Shown here: positions 47,495 to 55,306 of the stretch, piece by piece | Numbering within the stretch: the first letter of the stretch is position 1 | Layout: each line of letters opens with the position of its first letter | NCBI RefSeq assembly: GCF_001426085.1 | Contig: NZ_LMRR01000001.1 | Span: 249,539-313,538 of the forward strand | DNA from: Rhodococcus sp. Leaf278 | Lineage (GTDB): Bacteria; Actinomycetota; Actinomycetes; Mycobacteriales; Mycobacteriaceae | Reading direction: 5' to 3' | DNA length: 64,000 bases | Made by a program: the position numbers and the translations under genes | Notes under the pieces: model-generated | What the model was told of the DNA's origin: nothing | Databases searched by the model: none | Seen by the model: the letters and a program-made list of their open reading frames with translations, nothing else

Positions 47495-48069
47495 CAGAGT
47501 CGACTCCGTTCTCCTGCCGCATCTTTCGAGCTCGAGTTCTTCTTGCCCACTACCCACAGCGGTCCGGTGACGAACCAGAAGAACGTGATGACGCCGAGTG
47601 GTTGGATCACGGTCTTCAGTGCTGCAGCCTGCTCCGAGTCTGCCACGGTGAACGCGAGTCCGTAGGTGATCGCCAGAGCGATCGCCGCTGCACACAGCCA
47701 CTTCACGAATCCTCGGATCTCGTTGCGGTAGGCCTGCGGACCGGTCTTGGGAGGCTTCACCGGCGCGGGGCCGCCGGCGAATCGGTGCGCGAAGCGCACG
47801 TCGAGCCACGCCACGGTGGAGTGCGCAAACATGACGGTCCAGCCGAGGTAGATCCCGGCGAGGCGGTGAGCGAATTCGACCTCACCGCCGCGGTGTAGAT
47901 CCAGTGCCACCGCTGCGATCAGGACAAGATCGAGTACCGGGAGCAGTGCGAGCGTGATCGTGCTCGCGTGTCGCATGCGGGCCACGTACCGCAGGCACAG
48001 TCCGCCGATCACCAGTACCCAGAAGCCGACCTCGCAGATCGCGATGGTGAGCAGGATTGGATTGTTCAT
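47494..48069 (-). CDS. Integral membrane protein, first gene of the two-component operon
   Basis: 191 residues from ATG 48069, with about five membrane helices (for example PILLTIAICEVGFWVLVIGG and TLALLPVLDLVLIAAVALDL) and a basic C-terminus KKNSSSKDAAGERSRL. I do not recognise the family with certainty. It overlaps the kinase start by one base, so it is translated with the two-component system and is a candidate accessory sensor or the system's effector. Confidence 0.7.
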   Translation of the reverse strand: MNNPILLTIAICEVGFWVLVIGGLCLRYVARMRHASTITLALLPVLDLVLIAAVALDLHRGGEVEFAHRLAGIYLGWTVMFAHSTVAWLDVRFAHRFAGGPAPVKPPKTGPQAYRNEIRGFVKWLCAAAIALAITYGLAFTVADSEQAAALKTVIQPLGVITFFWFVTGPLWVVGKKNSSSKDAAGERSRL

Positions 48070-48116
48070 AGGCGCGATTTCACCGCAGCCGACGTGCGCG
48101 CGATACCCCCGCGGAG

Positions 48117-48152
48117 GCGTCGTACCTGGTGGTTCGGCCGAAGGTACGACGC
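48117..48152. promoter_or_regulatory. 11-bp inverted repeat in the divergent promoter of the two-component operon
   Basis: GCGTCGTACCT / AGGTACGACGC, perfect arms with a 14-base spacer, between the operon start (48069, minus) and a small gene (48236, plus). Its size and position fit the binding site of the NarL-type regulator encoded by the operon. TACTGT (48185-48190) could be the -10 of the small gene. Confidence 0.6.
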
Positions 48153-48235
48153 TGCGCTCCACCGAAAGTCGTAGCCGAACGCGCTACTGTGGAATCACGC
48201 ATACAGGACACGTAGGCAATACCAGGGAGTCCGCC

Positions 48236-48436
48236 ATGGCAGGCAAGAAGATCGACAGAGTGCACGCACAGTCCGCGTTGGAGACGGTTCGTGAGAATCC
48301 CGGCATCGCACTGATCGCTGCCGCACCTGCACTGGTGGTGTTGGCGGTGGTGTGGTGGCTACTCGGGTTCCCCGCGGCCCTGATCCTGCTGCTCGCAACA
48401 GGCGGTGCCGGATACCTCTACCTCAGGAACCGCTGA
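48236..48436 (+). CDS. Small two-helix membrane protein
   Basis: 66 residues: a charged start (MAGKKIDRVHAQSALETVREN), two adjacent hydrophobic segments (GIALIAAAPALVVLAVVWWLLGF and ALILLLATGGAGYLYL) and a basic end RNR. GGGAG lies 8-12 bases before ATG 48236. Its promoter shares the 11-bp inverted repeat with the two-component operon, so it may be part of that regulon. Function unknown. Confidence 0.65.
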   Translation: MAGKKIDRVHAQSALETVRENPGIALIAAAPALVVLAVVWWLLGFPAALILLLATGGAGYLYLRNR

Positions 48437-48468
48437 TCAGATAGCGCGCTGACTGGGTGATGTGCTGA

Positions 48469-48993
48469 CTACTGATCGGCACGCGGGATGCAGAACTCGG
48501 TGATGGTGGCCGAGCTTGCGGTCAGCTCAGCCCACGACTTCTCCGTGGTCAGTACCGCAATTGCCGAGGTCGGGAAGCGGTGCCGAACCTCGCGGGCTAC
48601 GTCGGTGTCGTCGTCGGTCGCCAGTTCGAGTGCAGTCCAAGGGATTCCGGGCTCGTGCCCGACAACCAGCAAGGTCGATACCGTCACGTCGTCGAAGTAC
48701 GTGTCGGCGAGTCGGATCTCGTCGATGATCTCGTCGGCGGATCCGCCGTAGATGTCGCGCTCGAAGCGAGTCGGTGTGTCACCGAGGCCGGTGGCGGCGA
48801 GGGTTTCGCGAGTGCGCAGGGCCGTCGAACACAGGACTGCGTCGACCTGGCCGACGTGCTCGGCGATCCAGGCCCCGGCAAGTCCTGCCTCGCGTTCGCC
48901 ACGCGCCGCCAGAGGCCGCTCGTGGTCGGGGACGCCGTCGGGGTAGCCGGATTTGCCGTGCCGCATCAGCACGAGGGTCCTAGTGGTCGCCAT
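48469..48993 (-). CDS. SixA-type histidine phosphatase
   Basis: 174 residues with the RHG phosphatase motif TLVLMRHGKSGYP near the N-terminus, the second catalytic His in LLVVGHEPGI, and the RPLAARGEREA segment of the SixA group. It probably removes phosphate from a phosphohistidine protein or small molecule. ATG 48993 overlaps the GtrA-like gene by 14 bp. Confidence 0.85.
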   Translation of the reverse strand: MATTRTLVLMRHGKSGYPDGVPDHERPLAARGEREAGLAGAWIAEHVGQVDAVLCSTALRTRETLAATGLGDTPTRFERDIYGGSADEIIDEIRLADTYFDDVTVSTLLVVGHEPGIPWTALELATDDDTDVAREVRHRFPTSAIAVLTTEKSWAELTASSATITEFCIPRADQ

Positions 48994-49543
48994 GCCGTCC
49001 ACCGTAAACGGTCGAGGCTGGAGTATTGGAAACAGCAGCATCGGGATCAGGGAGCACGTTCACTGGCTCTGGGAAGACGAACTTGCGCATCGCCCACCAT
49101 CGGAATGCGGTCGCCAGCAGTGTGCCGATGATCGAACCGCTGACGAAGTCGGCGATGTTCTCGGTGAGGAAGGACACGTTCGGCGCACGCAGATCCAGCA
49201 TGTAACTGGACACCCACAGCGGTAGCTGGTTGATTGCCAGGCCGGTTCCGGCGACCGCGAAGAACAGCGCTGCCTCGTGGTGTCGGCGACGTCCGCCGCG
49301 GGCGGTGAACGACCATTCGCGGTTCAGAATGTACGACACGATCGTCGCGATCAGCACGGCCAGAACGTTCGCTGTCACCGGCTTGTCCTGCAGGATCGTC
49401 CATTTCAGACCGAAGAACAGTACGACGGTGACGACGAAGGTGATGGCTCCGACGATGAGGAACTTGAGGGCCTCGGCGTGCTTGACGAGGGGCTCGAGCC
49501 AGCGCTGGGGAACGTGGTCGGTGAGGCGGTCGGACACATGCAT
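48980..49543 (-). CDS. GtrA-like membrane protein
   Basis: 187 residues with four membrane helices and the GtrA/DPMS-type pattern FLIVGAITFVVTVVLFFGL, VSYILNREWSF and FRWWAMRKFVFP. Such proteins take part in transfer of polyprenyl-linked sugars across the membrane to wall polysaccharides. A 6-bp inverted repeat CGTTAC/GTAACG (49552-49568) sits just upstream of its ATG and may control this gene and sixA. Confidence 0.83.
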   Translation of the reverse strand: MHVSDRLTDHVPQRWLEPLVKHAEALKFLIVGAITFVVTVVLFFGLKWTILQDKPVTANVLAVLIATIVSYILNREWSFTARGGRRRHHEAALFFAVAGTGLAINQLPLWVSSYMLDLRAPNVSFLTENIADFVSGSIIGTLLATAFRWWAMRKFVFPEPVNVLPDPDAAVSNTPASTVYGGRHGDH

Positions 49544-49734
49544 CCCATCGACGTTACCTCGAGTAACGGACTGGCCCGTATTCGTCGCAGCGGCGACGAT
49601 GGCTCACGGCCGCGTGTTCAGGTAGTCCCGGAGCAGGCGACCGGCAGCCATATCGCCGCGACGGTACTGAATTTTCGGTCCCCGCGTGATAAACAAGTCC
49701 GGGGGTCGACAGCTGTTTCGTAGCAGGCTTTGCG

Positions 49735-50700
49735 GTGATTGGTGGTGACCTGGTGGCGAGCAGTCGCGATGCGGGCTTCGTGGCTCACTCGCGTCGGCGT
49801 GGCCTGACCGCAGTCGGCACTGCAGTGATGGTTCTGTGCTTGGTGGCCGGTTGGGGCGTCCTCTACTTCATCTCTCTGGTGGGTGCGCTGTGGCGTTTCC
49901 GCGAGCCCAATGCTCCTGCTCCCGTACTCACGCTGTCGGATCAATGGACGGACCTTGCTGTGGGTCTGATTCAAGTGGCAGTAGGGGCCGCGGCAATCGC
50001 TGCGGTGTACTTCGTTCGTCGTCGCACATTGCCGGTGGTCTGGCCCCTGCGTCGCGGTACTGCGCTCGAGGCGGCGATCACCTGGTGTGCCGCGATCGGT
50101 GCTGCGTCCGCGTTGCTGCTCGTGCTGTCTCGGATGGACGTGCTGCGCTTCAGCTTCTCTGTTCCGGCATCGGTCGAATCCGATTGGCTTGCAGTAGTTT
50201 CCGCGCTGGCCGTGGGTCTGCGCGAGGAACCGATCCTCGTGGCGCTGCCGGTGTTGCTGCTCGTGGGCAGGGTGCCGATCTGGGCGATCATGGCGTTGTC
50301 GGCGACGATGCGGGGCTTCCTCTATCTGTACTTCGGCGGTGGCGGATTTCTCTGGGCAGTGTGCTGGGGTGCTGCGGCCGTGTGGGTCTTTTATCGCTAC
50401 CGACGGCTGTGGGTGTTGATCGCAGTGCACGGTCTGGTGATGAACGTTCAGGTGTTCGATCGAGTGATTCCGTCCGACAACGCCGCAACGATCATGCAGT
50501 GGGTCAACATCCTGATCCTGTTCACCGCGTTGCTGTGGTGGCTGACCCCGAGGGCGCTGGAGGCGTTTCTGCCGAACACGGTGGCTGTTCGCTACGGCGA
50601 TTCGACCGTCGAGACAACGCCGATGGTGGCCGAGGTCGTGCTCAATCCCGAGAAGCTCGATCCGGATACCCCCAGAACGAACCCGCCAGTCAAGCCCTGA
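49735..50700 (+). CDS. CPBP-like intramembrane protease-family membrane protein
   Basis: 321 residues, about seven or eight membrane helices. Candidate CPBP motifs are LREEPILVALPVLLL (paired Glu), RGFLYLYFGGGGF and AVHGLVMNVQVF (His...Asn), in the order expected for the CAAX protease/bacteriocin-processing family, though the first motif lacks the usual Arg. GTG 49735 is used; GTG 49753 is possible. Substrate unknown. The 3' end overlaps the convergent GNAT gene by 11 bp. Confidence 0.65.
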   Translation: MIGGDLVASSRDAGFVAHSRRRGLTAVGTAVMVLCLVAGWGVLYFISLVGALWRFREPNAPAPVLTLSDQWTDLAVGLIQVAVGAAAIAAVYFVRRRTLPVVWPLRRGTALEAAITWCAAIGAASALLLVLSRMDVLRFSFSVPASVESDWLAVVSALAVGLREEPILVALPVLLLVGRVPIWAIMALSATMRGFLYLYFGGGGFLWAVCWGAAAVWVFYRYRRLWVLIAVHGLVMNVQVFDRVIPSDNAATIMQWVNILILFTALLWWLTPRALEAFLPNTVAVRYGDSTVETTPMVAEVVLNPEKLDPDTPRTNPPVKP

Positions 50701-51202
50701 CCATGCGGGCTTCGAGGCAATCCCAGTCCGGGTCGAACCGGGTGGTGCCGTCCAATCCGAACCGATGCTTGCGATAGAACGCAATCGCGCGGTCGTTTCC
50801 TGCAGCGACCCAGAGATACACAGAACCTATTCGGTGACCGATTGCGTCGACCATTAGTTCGGTGGCGACGCCAGTGCCGTGATGACTGGGCAGAACGTTC
50901 AGCGACCACAATTCCGTTGCAGCCGGTGGTTTTTCGTCCCGCGGCGGGCCGCCGGTGGCGAAGCCCACGATGCGAGAACTTGCGACGTCCACAGCGCACC
51001 GGGTCCGGATCCCGCGTGCGGACGCGTCGTCGAGACCGGCGATGATCCGCTCCCACCGTTCGATGCGGTGTTCGGGCCTCATCGCATCGAGCTTGGCGTC
51101 ATTCATCATCCCCGAATACGTTGCCTTCCAGATGGCCACGTGTGCGGTGCCGAGTTGCTCCTCATCGCCGGGCCGGACGTCACGAATCGAGTAGCTGACC
51201 AC
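50690..51202 (-). CDS. GNAT-family N-acetyltransferase
   Basis: About 170 residues: IRDVRPGDEEQLGTAHVAIWKATYSGM opening, WSLNVLPSHHGTGVATELMVDAI with the acetyl-CoA pyrophosphate loop (HHGTGVA), and YLWVAAGNDRAIAFYRKHRFGLDG at the end. The start is taken at GTG 51202, where GGAG lies only two bases upstream, so it is uncertain. Divergent from the DUF222-HNH gene. Confidence 0.82.
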   Translation of the reverse strand: MVSYSIRDVRPGDEEQLGTAHVAIWKATYSGMMNDAKLDAMRPEHRIERWERIIAGLDDASARGIRTRCAVDVASSRIVGFATGGPPRDEKPPAATELWSLNVLPSHHGTGVATELMVDAIGHRIGSVYLWVAAGNDRAIAFYRKHRFGLDGTTRFDPDWDCLEARMVRA

Positions 51203-51264
51203 CGCTCCGTTATACCGATCCTGCCGTCGAAAGCGCGCGATATTTTCTTGTCGTACCCCTCTCG

Positions 51265-51288
51265 TAGTATCGAATACATGTTCGATAC
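51265..51288 (+). promoter_or_regulatory. Leaderless promoter with LexA/SOS-box-like palindrome
   Basis: GTATCGAA / TTCGATAC are perfect 8-bp arms around TACATG. The inner 16 bases TCGAATACATGTTCGA match the actinobacterial LexA consensus TCGAAC-N4-GTTCGA at 11 of 12 positions. TAGTAT (51265-51270) is a -10 that would start transcription at the ATG 51278. Confidence 0.75.
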
Positions 51289-53482
51289 CGGGGGGTGGGG
51301 AGCGGCGGAAACGCCGTCGGTCGATGACTGCATCGCGGGATTTCTCGATGTCATTGCGCTGAGCCGTGTTCAGGAGAACCTCGCACGGGCGGCGACGTTG
51401 ATCGCGTACTGCGACGTCCTCGAGATGCGTCTCGAGGCCGCCGAGGCCGCCGATGGCGATCCGGGTGAGACGGTCCGAGGTGCGCTGTGTGATTTGGCCG
51501 TGACGATGACCGGCACGCGTCGCGATGCATCGGTGGTGCACGACGTCGCGGAGCGTCTACATCGAATGCCGTTGACCGCCTTGCGTTTCGTGACCGGAAG
51601 CTTCGATTGGTCGACGGTGGTCACCATCACGTCGGTGTTGCATCGGGCCAGTGACGAGACCATCTCGAAAATCGAATACGAGGTCTGCGCTGCAGGCGGC
51701 CGAATGCGCCCGCAAGCCTTGCGGAACCGAATCTGGCGGTTGTGGATGAAGGCAGATCCGGACGGCGCCGCGCAGGCTCGCGAGACCGCGAAATCCGAGG
51801 AAGTCGGAGTGCGGATCGACCGAACCGGTCCTGGCGGTATTTCGACGCTCATCGCGAAGATCACGGATCTGGAATCGGCCGAAGCGGATGCGCTCATCGT
51901 CGAGATCGTCGGTACGGTCTGCAAGGACGATCCGCGGTCGACGGGGATGCTGCGGGCCGCCGGACTGATGGCATTACTGCACGGTGAGCACTCGCTGGTC
52001 TGTCAGTGCGATCTCGGTGACGATTGCCCGGTTGCCGGTGCCGCCGATGATCTCCCTCCTCGGCGCGGGCACCTCCTGCAGATCGTGGTGGCGGTAGAGA
52101 CTCTGCTGGGGCTGTCCTCGGAACCTGCGACCTTGGCGGACGGAACTCCCATCGATCCCGAGGTGGCGCGCATCGTCGCCGCCGACGCGAAGTGGCAGGC
52201 AATGCTGACCGAGTTGGTCGACATGCTGAAGCCCGAGCAAGACAAGCCGGAACAGGGCAGGCACGATCAGGACAGGCACGAGCAGCGCAGTCCAACGCGC
52301 AAGAACCCGAACGACAACAGTCCGGATGACGACACCCCGAATGACGACAGCCCGAACGGCGACGATCCGGATGACGACGACCCCGACGGTTCCGGCGACG
52401 ACCCCGACGGTTCCGGCGACGACGACCCCGACGGTTCCGGCGACGCCGATCCTGACGACGATGATCCTGACGACAACGGTCCCGACGACGAGGGTCCCGA
52501 CGATCCTGACGCCGATCCTGAAGACGATGGTCCCGACGATCCTGGCGGCGACGATCCCGACGGACCACTCGGCGACAACGACTCCGACCGGAATCGCAGT
52601 CCGTCGACCGAGGATTCGTACTTCTGGGCTGACCCGCGAGACCGTAATGATCCTGAAAACGCGCAGGACCCGGCCGGTCAGTCTCCACCCGGCTTTTGTT
52701 TGCTGCGCACAGTGCTGGGTATCGGCCGGGTGCGCAGTGCCGCTCAGCTTCCACCGATGCGGGGCCCATGTGCCCAAGATTGTCCGCCTGCCGATCAGAT
52801 TCTGGGGGAGGAGTCTGTCCGGGATGGGCTTGTCGCACGTTGGCTCGGGTGGATTGCCGAACAGCCCGAGCGTGCGCTCGGCATTTTCCCCGACGGTCAT
52901 GGCGGACAATGCGTTCCGTCGCGAGCCGCGGTGACCTATCGGCCCAGCGCGCGCGTTGCTGCCTTCGTGCGGACGGCCTATCGCACGTGCACGTTCCCCC
53001 ACTGCGACGTGCCGTCCGCCCGGTGCCAGATCGATCATCTGGTTCCGTTCGACAAAGACGACCCGCGGCGCGGCGGGTGGACGATCGTGACCAATCTTCA
53101 GCCGGTGTGCGTGTTCCATCATCAGGCGAAGACTTCGAAAGCGTGGTCGGCGGTGATGCTCGCCGGAGGGGCAATTTTGTGGTCGAATTCTGTCGGTTTA
53201 CGCGCGGTCACGTTGCCGGAGTTCTCGACCACATGTTCTCCCCGACGCCGCCGTCGCCGGAAGAAATCGGCCGACAATGCGCCGTCCCCGCTCGAATCCA
53301 CCAGATGGGAGCTCGAGTTCAGCGGTTCTGTACCGCCGACACTCGCGGACTTTCGTGCTGCGTCTTCGGACAGTGCGAGGAAGGAACTGGCAGACAAGAG
53401 ACGTGCGTACCTCGAGCACTGTCGCGTCGTGCACGCGCGCATCCGGCTCGATCGGAGCAGATACGATCCTGCGCCCTTCTGA
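51278..53482 (+). CDS. DUF222 / HNH endonuclease protein (13E12 family) with acidic linker
   Basis: 734 residues. N-terminal DUF222 region (about 1-300), then a highly acidic Asp/Pro/Gly/Ser linker (about 345-450), then the HNH nuclease: TCTFPHCDVPSARCQIDHLVPF, TNLQPVCVFHHQAKT, with zinc-type Cys pairs and the His-Asn-His set. In Mycobacterium tuberculosis relatives (REP13E12) have LexA boxes and are damage-induced, which agrees with the site over the start codon here. Role of the family is unknown; it is repeated in many actinobacterial genomes. ATG 51278 is favoured by the -10 spacing. Confidence 0.87.
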   Translation: MFDTGGWGAAETPSVDDCIAGFLDVIALSRVQENLARAATLIAYCDVLEMRLEAAEAADGDPGETVRGALCDLAVTMTGTRRDASVVHDVAERLHRMPLTALRFVTGSFDWSTVVTITSVLHRASDETISKIEYEVCAAGGRMRPQALRNRIWRLWMKADPDGAAQARETAKSEEVGVRIDRTGPGGISTLIAKITDLESAEADALIVEIVGTVCKDDPRSTGMLRAAGLMALLHGEHSLVCQCDLGDDCPVAGAADDLPPRRGHLLQIVVAVETLLGLSSEPATLADGTPIDPEVARIVAADAKWQAMLTELVDMLKPEQDKPEQGRHDQDRHEQRSPTRKNPNDNSPDDDTPNDDSPNGDDPDDDDPDGSGDDPDGSGDDDPDGSGDADPDDDDPDDNGPDDEGPDDPDADPEDDGPDDPGGDDPDGPLGDNDSDRNRSPSTEDSYFWADPRDRNDPENAQDPAGQSPPGFCLLRTVLGIGRVRSAAQLPPMRGPCAQDCPPADQILGEESVRDGLVARWLGWIAEQPERALGIFPDGHGGQCVPSRAAVTYRPSARVAAFVRTAYRTCTFPHCDVPSARCQIDHLVPFDKDDPRRGGWTIVTNLQPVCVFHHQAKTSKAWSAVMLAGGAILWSNSVGLRAVTLPEFSTTCSPRRRRRRKKSADNAPSPLESTRWELEFSGSVPPTLADFRAASSDSARKELADKRRAYLEHCRVVHARIRLDRSRYDPAPF
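52374..52450 (+). repeat. Tandem coding repeats in the acidic linker
   Basis: Units of GACGACCCCGACGGTTCCGG type (18-21 bp) in three copies, encoding DDPDGSG-like blocks, within a longer Asp/Pro run to about 52620. Probably variable in length between strains. Confidence 0.75.
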
Positions 53483-53526
53483 AAAATAGACCGTCCAGAG
53501 TGTGGTCAGAACCGCACACCTGCTAC

Positions 53527-53543
53527 CTTGAACGCCGTTCAAG
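53527..53543. promoter_or_regulatory. BioQ-like operator
   Basis: CTTGAAC-GCC-GTTCAAG, perfect 7-bp arms with a 3-base spacer. It contains TGAAC-N3-GTTCA, the palindrome of the actinobacterial biotin regulator BioQ as known from corynebacteria and mycobacteria. It lies 43 bp before bioY. Confidence 0.75.
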
Positions 53544-53585
53544 TCTCTGGGGCAGGTGACCGCCCCACTCCTCGAGGAGCCACCC

Positions 53586-54188
53586 GTGTCAGATGTCGAC
53601 AGCAGTACCCGCCCGCCGAGCCGTAAGGTCAGCCGAATGAACGTCTCCGCCCGGGATATGGCGCAGATCGCGGTGTTCGCAGCGCTCATCGCTGCTCTCG
53701 GCCTGCCGGGATCGATCACGGTCGGCTTCTCCGGCGTCCCCATCACCCTGCAGACCCTCGGCATCATCCTGTCCGGAGCGATCCTCGGTGCCAGGAAAGG
53801 CACTGCTGCGGTCCTGGTATTTCTCGCGCTGACCATGATCGGCCTCCCCCTGCTGGCAGGTGGACGTACCGGTCTGTCGGCGATGGCCGGGCCCACCGTC
53901 GGTTACCTCATCGGTTGGATCCCGGCGGCGCTGCTGATCGGCTGGCTCACGGCCCGCATCCTGCCGAAGTACTCGATCGCGCTCGGTCTGGCGATCAACG
54001 CCGTCGGCGGCATAGTGGTCGTCTACGTCTTCGGGATCATCGGTCTGATCCTGCGCACCGACGTCGGAGTCCTGGCCGCAATCACGTCCAACGGCCCGTT
54101 CCTGCCCGGTGACATCGCCAAGGTCGTCGTCGCGACCGTCGTCGCCAAGAGCGTGCACCGCGCATACCCGGGCCTGATCAAGGCGTGA
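53586..54188 (+). CDS. bioY: Biotin ECF transporter substrate-binding subunit BioY
   Basis: 200 residues, six membrane helices, with the BioY hallmarks FSGVPITLQTLGIILSGAILG and GRTGLSAMAGPTVGYLIGW. S component that binds biotin and works with BioM and BioN. GTG 53586 (MSDVDSS) has GAGGAG six bases upstream, so the longer upstream reading is rejected. First gene of a six-gene overlapping operon behind a BioQ-like site; bioM and bioN are separated from it by a ligase and a thiolase. Confidence 0.93.
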   Translation: MSDVDSSTRPPSRKVSRMNVSARDMAQIAVFAALIAALGLPGSITVGFSGVPITLQTLGIILSGAILGARKGTAAVLVFLALTMIGLPLLAGGRTGLSAMAGPTVGYLIGWIPAALLIGWLTARILPKYSIALGLAINAVGGIVVVYVFGIIGLILRTDVGVLAAITSNGPFLPGDIAKVVVATVVAKSVHRAYPGLIKA

Positions 54189-55306
54189 CTCTCGAGCTGG
54201 GAGGTCGAGGCGCGGTGCCTGCCATAGTTTGGCGTGGTCGCACCTTTACCTACGCCGACCTCGACGCAGCCGTCGAGCAATGGCCACACCTCCCAGCACG
54301 AGACGCCCACGCGCACGACGCCTCAGCACTCGAACTACCCGAGGCGCTGATCTGCGTCTTCGCGGCTGCGCGGCAGGGACGTGCGGTGCGCGTCGAAGAT
54401 CCGGCTACCAGGCCAGACCGCACCGAACACCCGAATCCCGACGCTTTTCTACTGGTCGCGACGTCCGGCTCCACCGGACGCCCCAAGCCGCTCGCCCGCA
54501 CCGCCGCGTCGTGGGTCGACAGCTTTCCCGAGTTCACCGACATCTCCGGTATCCGACCGACTGACACAGTGCTGATCACCGGACCACTGCACGCGACGAT
54601 GCACTTGTTCGCCGCGGTGCATGCACTGTGGTTGGGGGCCTGCGTCACCGACAATCCGGCCGACGCCACGGCTGTGCACGCGGTGCCTGCGGTCCTCCGT
54701 GATGTCCTTCGCCGAATGCCTCATGCGCGGGTTGCCGTCGCGGCCGGGTCCGGCCTCGATGATGTTGCTGCACAGACGATCTCGGCGCAGGAAATCAGGC
54801 TGATCGAGTACTACGGCTCGGCGGAGCTCTCGCTGGTGGCGGCACGGGTAGTAGGCGAACAGGCGTCGCTGCAGCTCTTTAGTGGCGTCGAGGCTCGCAC
54901 CGAAAACGGGTACCTCTCCGTGCTCTCGCCGTACTCTGCGCTCAGTGCCGCCGGCTGGTTCGGGGTCGGCGATCTCGCTGAGCTCACTGGCCGCGAACTC
55001 GTCGTGTACGGCCGCGGCGACGCTGCGATCAACGTCGGCGGTACCACCGTCATCGCCGAGGATGTCGAACGGATCCTGACCACGCTCGACGGCGTCCGGG
55101 CCGCGGCAGCGATCGGCGTACCACACGCGGTTCTAGGCGAAACAGTCTCTGCCGTCATCGAACTCGACGGGACCCGCGACCTCGACCTCGTTCGTGCCGA
55201 CGCCCGCGCAATCATGACCAAAGAGGCGCTGCCCAGGCGGTGGACGGTGGTGCAGCAACTGCCCCGCACCGCAAGCGGCAAGATTGCCCGGAAAGCCCTC
55301 CTGTGA
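54185..55306 (+). CDS. Short AMP-forming acyl-CoA ligase-like enzyme
   Basis: 373 residues, unusually short for the ANL superfamily. Motifs: P-loop TSGSTGRPK (93-101), YYGSAELS, GVGDLAEL, GRGDAAINVGG, and the C-terminal lysine loop PRTASGKIARK (Lys366) that is needed for adenylation, so it looks active. GTG 54185 overlaps the bioY stop (GTGA). The acid substrate is not known; its place between bioY and a thiolase suggests a dicarboxylic or biotin-related acid. Confidence 0.8.
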   Translation: MTLELGGRGAVPAIVWRGRTFTYADLDAAVEQWPHLPARDAHAHDASALELPEALICVFAAARQGRAVRVEDPATRPDRTEHPNPDAFLLVATSGSTGRPKPLARTAASWVDSFPEFTDISGIRPTDTVLITGPLHATMHLFAAVHALWLGACVTDNPADATAVHAVPAVLRDVLRRMPHARVAVAAGSGLDDVAAQTISAQEIRLIEYYGSAELSLVAARVVGEQASLQLFSGVEARTENGYLSVLSPYSALSAAGWFGVGDLAELTGRELVVYGRGDAAINVGGTTVIAEDVERILTTLDGVRAAAAIGVPHAVLGETVSAVIELDGTRDLDLVRADARAIMTKEALPRRWTVVQQLPRTASGKIARKALL

